NCBI GenBank assembly: GCA_030697085.1
Contig: JAUYQT010000417.1
Span: 1-14,471, forward strand
Direction of reading: 5' to 3'
DNA length: 14,471 nucleotides
From: Azonexus sp.
GTDB taxonomy: Bacteria > Pseudomonadota > Gammaproteobacteria > Burkholderiales > Rhodocyclaceae
How positions within the stretch are numbered: position 1 is the stretch's first letter; each line of letters opens with the position of its first letter. Positions 1 to 9,890 of this stretch are shown in pieces. A program made the position numbers and the translations under genes. Under the pieces are notes generated by a model. The model ran no database searches. It was not told where the DNA came from and saw nothing but the letters and a program-made list of their open reading frames with translations.

Positions 1-2193
<2,193 letters not shown>

Positions 2194-2197
<4 letters not shown>

Positions 2198-2466
2198 ATG
2201 ACGAAAAATGGCGCAAGGATGTCGCTCGCGATACCGAGCGTCTGAAGACGGCAGAGCGCAACCGCCGTTCGCTGCTCGCCCAGACTGTTTTCCTCGGCAG
2301 CCTGTCGGTGCTGTTCATCGTTCCGCTGTTGGCCGGTGCCTATCTTGGACGCTGGTTGGATAGCCAGGGTGACGGCTATACGGTGCACTGGACGATGAAT
2401 TTGATCATCCTCGGTTTGGCGCTGGGGATCTTCAATGTCTATTTCTTTATTCGGAAGTATTGGTAA
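2194..2466 (+). CDS. atpQ: N-type ATPase AtpQ (AtpI-like membrane protein)
   Basis: This 90-residue protein has a strongly charged N-terminus (about 1-27) and two predicted membrane helices (about 30-50 and 66-86). Between them lies the GAYLGRWLD motif typical of AtpI-family proteins. AtpI relatives assist c-ring assembly or cation uptake in other ATPases; that role is inferred here. The ATG at 2194 is preferred because it overlaps the atpC stop (ATGA) and has AAAGGTGG six bases upstream at 2181-2188. A GTG at 2185 in the same frame lies within that ribosome site and is less likely. The stop overlaps the atpB start (TAATG), leaving no room for the atpR gene that usually follows atpQ in this operon type. 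Confidence 0.85.
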
Positions 2467-3176
2467 TGGAAGCGGCCAGGGTTGTCTTCGCGCTAGGCTG
2501 GTTGCAGATCACTACGACGGTAGTGACGACTTGGGGCCTGATGGCAGTGTTTGGCATTGGTTGCTGGCTAGCCACCCGCCAACTATCGGTAGATAAGCCC
2601 GGGCTGGTACAGACAGCACTGGAAGGTGCAGTGCAGTCCATTGAAACTGCCATCGACGGCGTCCTGCCAGGCAGAGCGGAACTGTTACTGCCTTTTATTG
2701 GCACCCTCTGGATATTTGTCGCCGTGGCCAACCTGACTGGACTGGTGCCGGAACTGCATTCGCCGACCGCCGACCTTTCGACTACCGCGGCCCTGGCCTT
2801 CGTGGTTTTTCTGTCCGTGCATTGGTATGGTGTCCGAAATTCGAGCCTGAAGGACTATCTGAAGCATTACCTGACGCCGAGTCCGATCCTGCTGCCATTT
2901 CACATTCTCGGCGAGTTTTCCCGAACGCTGGCGTTGGCCATGCGCCTGTTCGGCAACATCATGAGCCTCGAAATGGCGGCGCTGCTGGTGTTGCTGGTCG
3001 CCGGCCTGCTGGTGCCGGTGCCCGTGCTGATGCTGCACATCGTCGAGGCATTAGTCCAGGCCTACATTTTCGGCACGCTGGCGCTGATCTACATCGCCGG
3101 CGGCATGCAATCCCACGAAGCTTCGGAAACCCCTGAAGCGCCTCAAATAAACGACAAGAAAGGAAGCGCACCATGA
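2466..3176 (+). CDS. atpB: N-type ATPase subunit a
   Basis: This is the stator channel subunit (236 aa) that passes ions to and from the c ring. Five or so membrane helices are visible: about 15-35, 75-95, 107-122, 155-183 and 190-213. The essential stator arginine is Arg160 in AMRLFGN, the motif that faces the c-ring carboxylate. The histidine and glutamate residues flanking the last two helices (His191, Glu194, Gln198) match the usual half-channel positions. ATG 2466 overlaps the atpQ stop (TAATG); a TTG six bases earlier is an alternative. The hydrophilic tail (214-236) is rich in Glu, Pro and Lys. The 3' end overlaps atpE as ATGA. The highly conserved PTADLSTTAALAF and SPILLPFH segments fit the N-type a subunit. 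Confidence 0.95.
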   Translation: MEAARVVFALGWLQITTTVVTTWGLMAVFGIGCWLATRQLSVDKPGLVQTALEGAVQSIETAIDGVLPGRAELLLPFIGTLWIFVAVANLTGLVPELHSPTADLSTTAALAFVVFLSVHWYGVRNSSLKDYLKHYLTPSPILLPFHILGEFSRTLALAMRLFGNIMSLEMAALLVLLVAGLLVPVPVLMLHIVEALVQAYIFGTLALIYIAGGMQSHEASETPEAPQINDKKGSAP

Positions 3177-3439
3177 GCGACATGCACTGGTTTGTCCTGA
3201 TCTCCACCGTAGCGGCGGCGGTGGCCATCGCCATCGGGATCATTTTCCCGGCCATCGCCATGGGCAAGGCCATCACCCAGGCGCTGGAATCGCTGGCCCG
3301 TCAGCCGGAAGCGGAGAAGTCGATCACCCGCACCCTGTTCATTGGCCTCGCGATGATCGAATCGCTGGCCATCTACGTTCTGGTCATCGTGCTGATCATT
3401 CTCTTCCGCAATCCACTGCTCGAATACCTGCTCAAATAG
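3173..3439 (+). CDS. atpE: N-type ATPase subunit c (rotor ring)
   Basis: The 88-residue protein forms a two-helix hairpin, helix 1 at about 7-40 and helix 2 at about 52-80, joined by the polar loop ARQPEAEKS. The ion-binding carboxylate is Glu63 in IESLAIY. Aligned by eye to the Ilyobacter tartaricus c subunit, Pro26, Glu63, Ser64 and Tyr68 match its Pro28, Glu65, Ser66 and Tyr70. The Na+ ligand Gln32 is Met30 here, and Thr67 is Leu65. Helix 1 is rich in alanine (AAAVAIAIG) instead of the glycine repeat found in small rings. A good ribosome site, AAAGGA at about 3159-3165, precedes the ATG, and the gene overlaps the atpB stop (ATGA). Strong initiation suits a subunit needed in many copies. 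Ion choice is discussed in the findings. Confidence 0.96.
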   Translation: MSDMHWFVLISTVAAAVAIAIGIIFPAIAMGKAITQALESLARQPEAEKSITRTLFIGLAMIESLAIYVLVIVLIILFRNPLLEYLLK

Positions 3440-3448
3440 GCGCTGGCC

Positions 3449-4195
3449 ATGGAGCTGAACTGGACCACTTTTGCGCTGGAAATCATCAATTTCCTGGTGC
3501 TACTCTGGATACTCAAACGCTTTCTCTATCGGCCGGTCATGCAGACACTGGCCGAGCGCCGGGCCGGCATTGAGCGCACCCTGGCCGAAGCGCGGGCGAG
3601 CGAAGCCCAGGCGCTGGCGAAGCAGCAACAGTTTGAAAGCCGTCTGGCCGACTGGGAGCAGGAAAAGGCCGCAGCGCGCCGTCGCTTTGAAACAGAACTG
3701 GAGGCTGAACGGGCCAGGCAGATGGAGGCTTTGACCAAGGTTCTGGCCAGCGAGCGGGAGCGTAGTGCCGCCCAGGATGCCCATCGGCTGGAGTCGCAAA
3801 GACGCGAACTGGCCGCCCAGGCGAGCACGGAAGCCAGGCAGTTCGCCAGTGCCTTGTTCGCCCGTCTGGCCGGCCCGGAACTGGAAGGGCAACTGGTCCA
3901 GCTTTTCATCGAGGAACTGGCTGTCTTGCCGGAAGAGCGGCTCAGTGCCGTGCGTGCCGGCCAGAATGGTCATGGGCAGGGCATTTTGACCAGCGCATTC
4001 GCGTTGACCGCGGAACAACGCCAGCAATTGTCGAACGCCATCGACGCCCGCCTGGGCAAAGCCATCGCCCTCGATTTCGTCGTTGAACCCGATCTGCTGG
4101 CTGGCGCCCGTCTGACGCTCGGTGCCTGGCAACTGGATTTCAGTCTGGCTGGCGAACTGGGTATTTTTGCGGAGGCATCGACTCTTGGGCGATAA
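3449..4195 (+). CDS. atpF: N-type ATPase subunit b with delta-like C-terminus
   Basis: This is the peripheral stalk subunit (248 aa), much longer than the roughly 156 residues of ordinary b. There is one N-terminal membrane helix (about 6-24), the usual RFLYRPV exit motif, and a long charged coiled coil rich in Ala, Glu, Arg and Gln (about 33-150). The C-terminal part (about 155-248) contains [27 protein letters not shown] and [16 protein letters not shown]. These resemble the C-terminal part of the delta subunit (LT-x-x-Q, V-D-P-x-L-I-G-G, I-G-D-x-x-x-D-G-S). The operon has no separate atpH, so this extension probably supplies the link to the head. The gene starts nine bases after atpE and overlaps atpA by 11 bases. 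Confidence 0.93.
   Translation: MELNWTTFALEIINFLVLLWILKRFLYRPVMQTLAERRAGIERTLAEARASEAQALAKQQQFESRLADWEQEKAAARRRFETELEAERARQMEALTKVLASERERSAAQDAHRLESQRRELAAQASTEARQFASALFARLAGPELEGQLVQLFIEELAVLPEERLSAVRAGQNGHGQGILTSAFALTAEQRQQLSNAIDARLGKAIALDFVVEPDLLAGARLTLGAWQLDFSLAGELGIFAEASTLGR
4171..4187 (+). promoter_or_regulatory. Shine-Dalgarno and TTG start of atpA
   Basis: GGAGG at 4171-4175 lies nine bases before a TTG codon (4185-4187) inside the end of atpF. No ATG or GTG gives an alpha-like N-terminus, so this site decides the atpA start. A rare start codon behind a near-perfect ribosome site may tune the amount of alpha subunit. Confidence 0.75.
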
Positions 4196-5690
4196 CCCGG
4201 ACAGCAACTGGCTGGCCGATTACCGGCCCCAGCTGCGGATCAGCGAAGTCGGCAAACTGGTCGCCATCGGCGACGGCATTGCCCGCATCGAAGGCCTGCC
4301 CTCGGCGGCGATGGATGAGATCCTGCGCTTTGCGGACGGCAGCGAGGCGCTGGTCTTCGATCTGGGCAGCAAGCGCATCGGCGCCATCCTGCTCAATCAG
4401 CGGGAGGGCCTGGCAGCGGGCAGTTCAGCCCAGCTCACCGGGCGGCGCCTGGATATCGGGGTTGGCGACGGCTTTCTCGGCCGGGTAGTCGATCCACTCG
4501 GACACCCTCTCGATGGAGGGCTGCCTGTCGAATTCAGCCGGCGGCGGGCGCTGGAGGTGTCCTCGCCACCGATCACCGCACGGGATTTCGTCGAACGGCC
4601 TCTGCTCAGTGGCAACAAGATGGTCGATACGATGATCCCAATTGGCAAGGGGCAACGCCAGTTGATCATCGGCGATGCTGGCACCGGCAAGAGTTCGCTG
4701 GCCCTCGATACCATCATCGCTCAGCAGGGGCGCGATGTGCTCTGCGTCTATGTGCTGATCAGCCAGAAGCGTTCGGCGGTGGTCGCCACCATCGAAACCC
4801 TGCGCCAGGCCGGTGTGCTCGATATTTCCTGCGTCGTCGTCGCGGAAGCCACAACGACGCCCGGTCTCAAATACCTCGCCCCGTTTGCCGGCTGCGCGCT
4901 GGCCGAAGAATGGATGGGCGCAGGGCGCGACGTGCTGATCGTTTACGACGACCTGACCACCCACGCCCGCGCCTATCGCGAGTTGTCGTTGCTGCTGCGC
5001 CGGCCACCGGGGCGGGAGGCCTATCCCGGCGATATTTTCTACCTGCATTCCCGGCTGCTCGAACGCTCGACCTGCCTGGCGGCCCGCCTCGGTGGCGGCA
5101 GCATGACGGCACTGCCGATTGTCGAAACCGAGCAGGGCGAGATTTCAGCCTATATTCCGACCAATCTGATTTCGATCACCGACGGCCAGATTTACCTCGA
5201 TCCGGCCCTCTATGCGCGCGGCTTCCTGCCGGCCATCGACATTACCCGCTCGGTCTCGCGGATCGGCGGCAAAGCCCAGGTGCCGGCGATCAAGAGTGAA
5301 GCCGGGCGGATGAAGCTGGATTTCCTGCAGTTCCTCGAACTGGAGGTGTTCACCCGCTTTGGTTCGCGCCTTGAAGCCAGTGTCGAAGCCAAGATCAAGC
5401 GCGGTCGGCTGTTGCGCGAACTGCTCAAGCAGGATCGATTGTCACCGCTGTCACCCGAGCAACACATGGCCTGGCTGGTGGCATTCAACGAAGGCCTGTT
5501 CGACGGTCTGGAAGGCATGGCCATTCACGCAAAACTCGACAAACTGCTGCAGCGTGCCGCCACCGACAGCCCGGCCTTGAGCGTCGGCCCCGAGGCCTGG
5601 CGCACCGCCGTGGCCGGCTGGTTGCAGGAAAAAATGCAAGAGCGGACGGAAGAGCGGACGCAAGAGCGGGGCGATGAGCCGGCGGCGTGA
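4185..5690 (+). CDS. atpA: N-type ATPase subunit alpha
   Basis: This is the non-catalytic nucleotide-binding alpha subunit (501 aa). The P-loop is GDAGTGKS (163-170), where ordinary alpha has GDRQTGKT. The arginine finger is probably Arg359 in [10 protein letters not shown]. The [18 protein letters not shown] and [27 protein letters not shown] segments (241-294) are all conserved. No ATG lies near the expected N-terminus. The TTG at 4185 is chosen because GGAGG sits nine bases upstream (4171-4175) and the resulting N-terminus has the right length. A GTG at 4122 would give an extension read from inside atpF. The last residues form a charged (Q/E)-E-R-T repeat. The 3' end overlaps atpG by 17 bases. 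Confidence 0.95.
   Translation: MGDNPDSNWLADYRPQLRISEVGKLVAIGDGIARIEGLPSAAMDEILRFADGSEALVFDLGSKRIGAILLNQREGLAAGSSAQLTGRRLDIGVGDGFLGRVVDPLGHPLDGGLPVEFSRRRALEVSSPPITARDFVERPLLSGNKMVDTMIPIGKGQRQLIIGDAGTGKSSLALDTIIAQQGRDVLCVYVLISQKRSAVVATIETLRQAGVLDISCVVVAEATTTPGLKYLAPFAGCALAEEWMGAGRDVLIVYDDLTTHARAYRELSLLLRRPPGREAYPGDIFYLHSRLLERSTCLAARLGGGSMTALPIVETEQGEISAYIPTNLISITDGQIYLDPALYARGFLPAIDITRSVSRIGGKAQVPAIKSEAGRMKLDFLQFLELEVFTRFGSRLEASVEAKIKRGRLLRELLKQDRLSPLSPEQHMAWLVAFNEGLFDGLEGMAIHAKLDKLLQRAATDSPALSVGPEAWRTAVAGWLQEKMQERTEERTQERGDEPAA
5637..5672 (+). repeat. Three 12-bp in-frame repeats at the end of atpA
   Basis: Three imperfect 12-base units (5637-5648, 5649-5660, 5661-5672) share an AGAGCGG core and encode QERT, EERT and QERG. 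They end one base before the atpG start codon, so the last unit also lies in the position of the atpG ribosome site. The repeat length is a multiple of three, so copy-number change would keep the atpA frame. Confidence 0.7.
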
Positions 5691-6531
5691 AATCGCCCGG
5701 CGGCTGGAGGCGCTCTCTGACATTGCCGGCATCATGTCGGCGATGAAGGGGCTGGCCCTGATGGAAGTTCGTATTCTGACCGATTTTCTCGCCAGTCAGC
5801 ACCAGATGGTGGCGGGCATCGAGGCGGTGGCAGTCGATTTTCTGGCCAGTCATAATGAATTTGCCAGCGCCGACGAACCGGGGGCGGAACTGTGCATCCT
5901 GATCGGTTCGGAGCAGGGCTTTTGCGGCGATTTCAACGAATCGCTGCTGAGCCGGATGGAATCACTCTGCCAGCAAAAGAACGCGCCACCGCGCTGGCTG
6001 GTCGTCGGCCGGCGCTTGGCGAGCCGTGTCGGTGAGCGGGATTGTGTCGAACTGGCCCTGCCCGGTGCGACGGTCGCCGACGAGGTGCCGACCGTCCTGT
6101 TACGCCTGACCAAAGAGTTGAGCCGCCTGCTGGCCTCGCCGGCACTGGCCGGTTTCGGCCTTTCCGCCCTCTATCACTGCGCAGCGACCAACGATATCCG
6201 CCTGCGCCGTCTGTTGCCCCTGCGCGATTTGCCCGCGCCCGAACCCGGTCATCCCTATCCCGCCGAACTCAATCTGCCGCCCGAAACCTTCCTGCGCGGC
6301 CTGACCGGGCATTACCTGCGCGCCGTGCTCAACGAGGTGCTCTACAGCTCGCTGATGGCCGAGAATCGCCAGCGCCAGGTCCATATGGACAGCGCCCTGC
6401 AGCGCCTTGACGAAGACAGCGCCCGCCTCAAGCTGACCTACAACATCCAGCGTCAGGAAGAGATTACTGAAGAGATCGAGGTCATCCTGCTCTCGGCCGA
6501 CATGCTGGACGAGGTGGAGCATGGCAGCTGA
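5674..6531 (+). CDS. atpG: N-type ATPase subunit gamma
   Basis: This is the rotating central-shaft subunit (285 aa, close to the 287 of Escherichia coli gamma). The N-terminal helix (about 3-55) has the [11 protein letters not shown]...[11 protein letters not shown] pattern matching the family's REI-x-x-x-I...AMEMVAASKMR. The Rossmann-like middle begins near residue 70 ([27 protein letters not shown] in ordinary gamma). The C-terminal helix (about 225-283) contains [20 protein letters not shown] and [13 protein letters not shown], matching the conserved N-x-x-RQ-x-x-IT-x-E motif. ATG 5674 lies inside the end of atpA, behind an AGAG-type ribosome site overlapping the atpA repeat. It is the last gene of the operon; a hairpin follows at 6543-6563. 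Confidence 0.94.
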   Translation: MSRRREIARRLEALSDIAGIMSAMKGLALMEVRILTDFLASQHQMVAGIEAVAVDFLASHNEFASADEPGAELCILIGSEQGFCGDFNESLLSRMESLCQQKNAPPRWLVVGRRLASRVGERDCVELALPGATVADEVPTVLLRLTKELSRLLASPALAGFGLSALYHCAATNDIRLRRLLPLRDLPAPEPGHPYPAELNLPPETFLRGLTGHYLRAVLNEVLYSSLMAENRQRQVHMDSALQRLDEDSARLKLTYNIQRQEEITEEIEVILLSADMLDEVEHGS

Positions 6532-6542
6532 TCAATGGGTGA

Positions 6543-6563
6543 TTGCCTTCCCACCGAAGGCAA
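6543..6563. terminator. Hairpin between the converging atpG and arsC genes
   Basis: TTGCCTTC (6543-6550) and GAAGGCAA (6556-6563) form a perfect 8-bp stem around a 5-base loop. It lies between the ends of two genes that converge, so it could stop transcription from both sides. Neither strand has a T-run after the stem, so it is not a textbook intrinsic terminator. Confidence 0.5.
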
Positions 6564-6601
6564 CCGGTCCAAACAATAAGCCGCCGTGTCCGGCCACTTA
6601 C

Positions 6602-7120
6602 TCAGGCACTCACGACCGTATCCTGCGTTTTGCCAATGTCGTTGAGGTGCTTTTGCAGCGCCATCTTGTCGAGCTTGTCCCACGGCAGGTTGGTCAGCAA
6701 CTCGATCCGGTTGCGCAACTGGCGAAAGGCTTCGACGAAGGCACGGTGCCACTCGAAATCGCTCCCCTCGACCGCTGCTGGGTCGGGAATTCCCCAATGA
6801 GCCGTCATCGGCTGCCCAGGCCAGACCGGGCAGATTTCGCCAGCGGCGTTGTCGCAGACAGTGAAAACAAAGTCGAGCGCCGGCGCCTCTGGCCCGGAGA
6901 ATTCTTCCCAGGATTTGCTGCGCAGACCGTTGGCAGACAAATGCAGATTTTGCAGTTGCTCGACAGCCAGCGGATTGACCGTGCCGGTTGGCTGGCTACC
7001 AGCACTGAATCCCCTGAAGCGCCCCTTGTTGATGCTGATGTCGTTCATGATGGCTTCAGCCATGATTGAGCGCGCCGAGTTGCCGGTGCAGAGGAAAAGA
7101 ACATTCTTGATGTCGGACAT
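6602..7120 (-). CDS. arsC: Arsenate reductase, thioredoxin-coupled low-molecular-weight phosphatase type
   Basis: This 172-residue cytoplasmic enzyme is predicted to reduce arsenate to arsenite using a cascade of three cysteines. The phosphatase-like loop is Cys11-TGNSA-Arg17, directly followed by Ser18. The other two redox cysteines are Cys89 and Cys97 in TVCDNAAGEICPVWPG, matching Cys82 and Cys89 of the Staphylococcus aureus enzyme. The HWGIPDPA segment (108-115) carries the general-acid Asp of this fold. A C-terminal helical tail of about 30 residues goes beyond the S. aureus length of about 131. GGAG lies about seven bases before the ATG. No arsR repressor gene is adjacent, which is unusual for ars loci. 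Promoter elements were not clear. Confidence 0.93.
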   Translation of the reverse strand: MSDIKNVLFLCTGNSARSIMAEAIMNDISINKGRFRGFSAGSQPTGTVNPLAVEQLQNLHLSANGLRSKSWEEFSGPEAPALDFVFTVCDNAAGEICPVWPGQPMTAHWGIPDPAAVEGSDFEWHRAFVEAFRQLRNRIELLTNLPWDKLDKMALQKHLNDIGKTQDTVVSA

Positions 7121-7419
7121 GCGGTTCTCCGTGATTCATTTATCGGCTGATCAATTCCGGGTCCAATACGCCACTTGCCGAGATGAGGCTCGCGACCTGG
7201 CCCCAAAGGACAGATAAAGTTTAGTCGGAGGCCTTGAATGGCTTGATTTCAAACGGGTTACAAATATGTTTCAGACCGTCTTTCGCTCGGTGGGCACTGA
7301 AAAAATTCAAAATAATCGCGCGTGTTGCATCTTTTAGTCGGCTCTTCCGTCTCCGAGGCACGATTTAGCCGATTGCCACGGTCAACCGGAAAAAATCGAT
7401 AAAAACGAAAGGCTGTTTT
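7121..7419. other. Divergent intergenic region between arsC and the TSUP permease
   Basis: About 300 bases hold the start signals for two genes transcribed away from each other. No coding remnant was recognised, and no arsR fragment is evident. It is AT-richer than its surroundings, especially at 7300-7320 and 7390-7420. A partial dyad, TTGA-TT-TCAA (7243-7252 or so), overlaps a weak candidate promoter. Nothing else distinctive is seen. Confidence 0.5.
7243..7270 (+). promoter_or_regulatory. Weak candidate sigma-70 promoter for the TSUP-CDF genes
   Basis: TTGATT (7243-7248) and TATGTT (7265-7270) are separated by 16 bases, matching the -35 and -10 consensus only in part. They would leave a leader of roughly 140 bases. 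This is a by-eye match and could be chance in an AT-rich stretch. Confidence 0.2.
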
Positions 7420-8163
7420 TTGATACTCGCCATTGCCGCCGTTGTAACTTTTGTCCTGACCACCGTGCTTTCCATGGCCGGGGTTGGTGCGGCGTTTGTA
7501 CTGATTCCGGTTTTCCTCGCGCTTGGCGTCGAATTGCACTCGGCGATGGCGACCGCCTTGCTGCTCAACGCAATCGCCATGTCCATCGCTTCGTTCACCT
7601 TCATTCGCAAGGGCTTGGTCGCGTGGCGGATGGTGGTGCCGATGCTGGTGGTTGCTGTCATCGCCTCGCCGATTGGTGTCCATGTAGGTGCCGGGCTGGA
7701 TCGAAGCTTGTTGCTCTGGCTATTCGTCGGCTTCCTGCTTTTTGCCTGTTCAATGATGCTGTTTTATCGCCCGAAGCCACGCGCCATGGGTGGCTCGATG
7801 AAAAGTAACCTGTTGCTTGGCCTGCCCGTCGGTGCGGCGGCTGGGTTTGTCGGTGGTTTGCTCGGTGTGGGTGGCGGCAACATTATTGTCCCGGCGCTGG
7901 TTGCGGCGGGCCTGGAACCGAAGCGAGCCTCAGCCAGCGCTTCCTTCGTGGTCATTTTTGCCTCCGTAGCCGGGTTCCTGGCCCATATTCAGATTGCCGA
8001 TCTCGGACCAGCCTTGCTCGGCACCACTGCACTAGCCACCGCGGCCGGTGCGGGTCTGGGGGCCTGGCTGACCACTGAAAAAATTCGGGCCGACCAGCTC
8101 AAGCGCATCATAGCGCTGGTGTTACTGGCGGTTGCCATCAAAACTGCCTGGGGATTGCTATGA
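7420..8163 (+). CDS. TSUP-family (TauE/SafE, DUF81) membrane permease
   Basis: This 247-residue, very hydrophobic protein has about seven or eight membrane helices arranged as two related halves. Each half begins with a glycine-rich motif typical of the family: SMAGVGAAFVLIPVFLALGV (about 18-37) and GLLGVGGGNIIVPALVAAGL (about 146-165). TSUP proteins move organic or inorganic sulfur anions or other small substrates; the substrate here is unknown. The start is TTG (7420), with GAAAGG at 7407-7412 seven bases upstream. No in-frame ATG exists between it and the stop at 7366-7368. The stop overlaps the downstream CDF gene as ATGA, so the two are probably one operon. A TTG start is slightly uncertain, but the membrane protein clearly begins here. 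Confidence 0.88.
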   Translation: MILAIAAVVTFVLTTVLSMAGVGAAFVLIPVFLALGVELHSAMATALLLNAIAMSIASFTFIRKGLVAWRMVVPMLVVAVIASPIGVHVGAGLDRSLLLWLFVGFLLFACSMMLFYRPKPRAMGGSMKSNLLLGLPVGAAAGFVGGLLGVGGGNIIVPALVAAGLEPKRASASASFVVIFASVAGFLAHIQIADLGPALLGTTALATAAGAGLGAWLTTEKIRADQLKRIIALVLLAVAIKTAWGLL

Positions 8164-9110
8164 GCGAACACGATCACGACCACGAATTGGCAAACAAGCA
8201 GGCGCATGACCACGAGTCAGCGAATGAGCACAATCACGCCCACACCCACTCGGCGGCGGGAAAAACCCTGCTTCTGGCCCTGGCCCTGACCCTCGGCTTC
8301 TCGGTGGTCGAATTGATTGCGGGCTTGCGCTCGGGTTCGCTCGCCCTCTTGGCCGACGCCGGTCACATGGTCACCGATGGCGCGTCCCTCGGTATCTCCG
8401 CGCTGGCGGCCTGGCTGGCGGCGCGCCCGCCCAGCCGGCGGCACACCTATGGTCTAGGGCGGGCTGAACTGCTCGCTGCCCTGGTCAATGCCGTGTCCAT
8501 GCTGGTGGTCGTTTTCATGATCGCCAGCGAGGCATGGCAACGGCTGCAAAGCCCGGGCAGCATTGATGGCGCTACCGTCAGTGTCGTTGCTGTGATTGGC
8601 TTGCTGATCAATATTGTCGTCGCCTGGATACTCTCCCGTGGCGAACGCAACCTGAACGTCCGTGCCGCTTTACTGCACGTCATGGGCGATGCGCTCGGTT
8701 CGGTAGCGGCAATTATTGCGGGCGCCGTTATTTATTTCACCGGCTGGACGCCGATTGACCCGCTGCTGTCGATCCTGATCGGCGGCCTGATTCTCGCCTC
8801 CAGTGTTCGCCTGCTGCGCGAGGCCTTGCACGCTACCCTGGACGGCGTGCCCTTTGCGATGGATATCGAGCAGATTGGCCTGGCGCTGGCCAAAGTGGCG
8901 GGAGTCCGCGAGGTGCATGATCTGCACGTCTGGCCCATTGCCGCCGAGCGCCTGGCCTTGTCAGCCCATGTCCGTCTAGAAAACCTGAATGACTGGCCGC
9001 AGGCGCTCAAGGAACTGACGGCGGTAGCGGCCAAGCAGGGCATTGAGCATGTCACCTTTCAGCCGGAAAGCGTAGTGATGGAACAAGCGATTCAGTTCAA
9101 AACGCGTTGA
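8160..9110 (+). CDS. CDF-family divalent metal cation exporter (Zn/Co/Cd type)
   Basis: This is a 316-residue inner-membrane antiporter that probably exports Zn2+ or related metals in exchange for protons. The first 30 residues contain nine histidines (alternating HDHDH and HNHAHTH), a likely metal-binding entry segment. Six membrane helices follow (about 34-205), then a cytoplasmic domain with LHATLDGVP and [10 protein letters not shown] motifs (about 223-300). The transport site is visible as two His-x-x-x-Asp pairs, His69/Asp73 in helix 2 and His173/Asp177 in helix 5, the pattern of zinc-type CDFs such as ZitB and CzcD. The ATG overlaps the permease stop. It closely resembles CzcD/ZitB proteins, but no czc resistance genes are present. 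Confidence 0.93.
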   Translation: MSEHDHDHELANKQAHDHESANEHNHAHTHSAAGKTLLLALALTLGFSVVELIAGLRSGSLALLADAGHMVTDGASLGISALAAWLAARPPSRRHTYGLGRAELLAALVNAVSMLVVVFMIASEAWQRLQSPGSIDGATVSVVAVIGLLINIVVAWILSRGERNLNVRAALLHVMGDALGSVAAIIAGAVIYFTGWTPIDPLLSILIGGLILASSVRLLREALHATLDGVPFAMDIEQIGLALAKVAGVREVHDLHVWPIAAERLALSAHVRLENLNDWPQALKELTAVAAKQGIEHVTFQPESVVMEQAIQFKTR

Positions 9111-9125
9111 TACAATCAAGTCTGG

Positions 9126-9142
9126 TTGGCGCTTCTCGCCAA
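9126..9142. repeat. Small hairpin between the CDF gene and ynfA-like gene
   Basis: TTGGCG (9126-9131) and CGCCAA (9137-9142) form a 6-bp stem with a 5-base loop, in the 56-base gap before the YnfA-family start. It might weaken transcription from the CDF gene, but no T-run follows it on the + strand beyond a pyrimidine-rich stretch. Confidence 0.35.
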
Positions 9143-9166
9143 TACCTTTCTCTCGGCCTCGTCAAA

Positions 9167-9499
9167 ATGCCTGAAATCAAAACAATATTGCTGTTTCTGG
9201 TCACCGCAGTAGCGGAGATCGCCGGCTGCTATTTGCCCTACCTGTGGCTCAGGGAAGGCAAAAGTATCTGGCTCTTGCTCCCCGCCGCTTTGAGCCTGGC
9301 ACTGTTCGCCTGGTTGCTGACGCTGCACCCCACAGCAGCCGGGCGTGTTTACGCGGCTTACGGGGGCGTCTACATTTTTGTTGCCATTCTGTGGCTATGG
9401 GCTGTGGATGGCATTCGCCCCACGGCCTGGGATATGGTTGGCTCGCTGGTTGCCTTGGCCGGGATGGCAATCATCATGTTCGGGCCGCGTAACGCTTGA
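9167..9499 (+). CDS. YnfA/UPF0060-family small membrane protein
   Basis: The 110-residue protein has four membrane helices (about 5-25, 33-51, 60-79 and 87-106). It closely follows Escherichia coli YnfA (108 aa) by eye, sharing [33 protein letters not shown] and [12 protein letters not shown] segments. YnfA belongs to the drug/metabolite transporter superfamily and resembles small multidrug resistance pumps; its natural substrate is not settled. ATG 9167 is chosen over a TTG at 9107 because it gives the family's usual length and start. It lies 56 bases after the CDF gene on the same strand, so co-transcription is possible. A hairpin at 9508-9528 follows. Confidence 0.92.
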   Translation: MPEIKTILLFLVTAVAEIAGCYLPYLWLREGKSIWLLLPAALSLALFAWLLTLHPTAAGRVYAAYGGVYIFVAILWLWAVDGIRPTAWDMVGSLVALAGMAIIMFGPRNA

Positions 9500-9507
9500 A
9501 AGATGTC

Positions 9508-9528
9508 GGGCGAATGGCTTGTTCGCCC
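9508..9528 (+). terminator. Hairpin after the ynfA-like gene
   Basis: GGGCGAA (9508-9514) pairs with TTCGCCC (9522-9528) around a 7-base loop, starting nine bases after the stop codon. The position suits a terminator, although no T-run follows. Confidence 0.5.
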
Positions 9529-9665
9529 TCGAGCCTGATATCAGGACGGTTGCCGGTGCCAAGGACGCCTTGAAGAAGTCAACGGTCTGGTGCTTCAGCG
9601 TGATGTGCGCTAAGGCACTGCAATAAGGCAGGTAAATCGCCTATGTGCTGGGGCAGACAGAACCG

Positions 9666-9695
9666 GGAGTTTTCGCGTGCGAGAGTACAAACTCC
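9666..9695. repeat. Inverted repeat GGAGTTT / AAACTCC
   Basis: Two 7-base arms (9666-9672 and 9689-9695) are perfect complements with a 16-base loop. The loop contains a smaller CGC/GCG self-complement. Role unknown. Confidence 0.4.
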
Positions 9696-9871
9696 TTGGC
9701 GAATTATTGTCTGAAAACACTGGAAATTGAGCGCTAGCTACCCCAGAGAACTAGACCATAAGCAAACGCCATTTTTAACTGCTGGCTAACTTGGAACAGC
9801 AGATCATTGCAGCATGATTTGTCACGGCCTCCTGGGCTTGCCAGCACCAGCGCGGTTCTCCGGGTGCGCTC

Positions 9872-9890
9872 CTCGCCGTGGCGAGTTTCT
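9872..9890 (+). terminator. Palindrome followed by a short T-rich stretch
   Basis: CTCGCC (9872-9877) and GGCGAG (9880-9885) are perfect complements with only two bases between them, so in RNA the tip must open to form a loop. TTTCT follows at once. It could be a weak terminator or a binding site; no gene ends nearby. Confidence 0.3.

Noticed and set aside
3173..3439. A complete sodium-binding c subunit
   Set aside because: Glu, Ser and Tyr are kept but the helix-1 Gln is Met and the Thr is Leu, so a full Na+ site is not supported.
3500..4207. A 235-codon - strand frame
   Set aside because: It is the shadow of atpF; the + strand frame has a clear membrane helix, coiled coil and operon context.
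6521..7069. A + strand frame after atpG overlapping its end as ATGG
   Set aside because: It is antisense to arsC, whose three redox cysteines are unmistakable; the + strand product has no family features.
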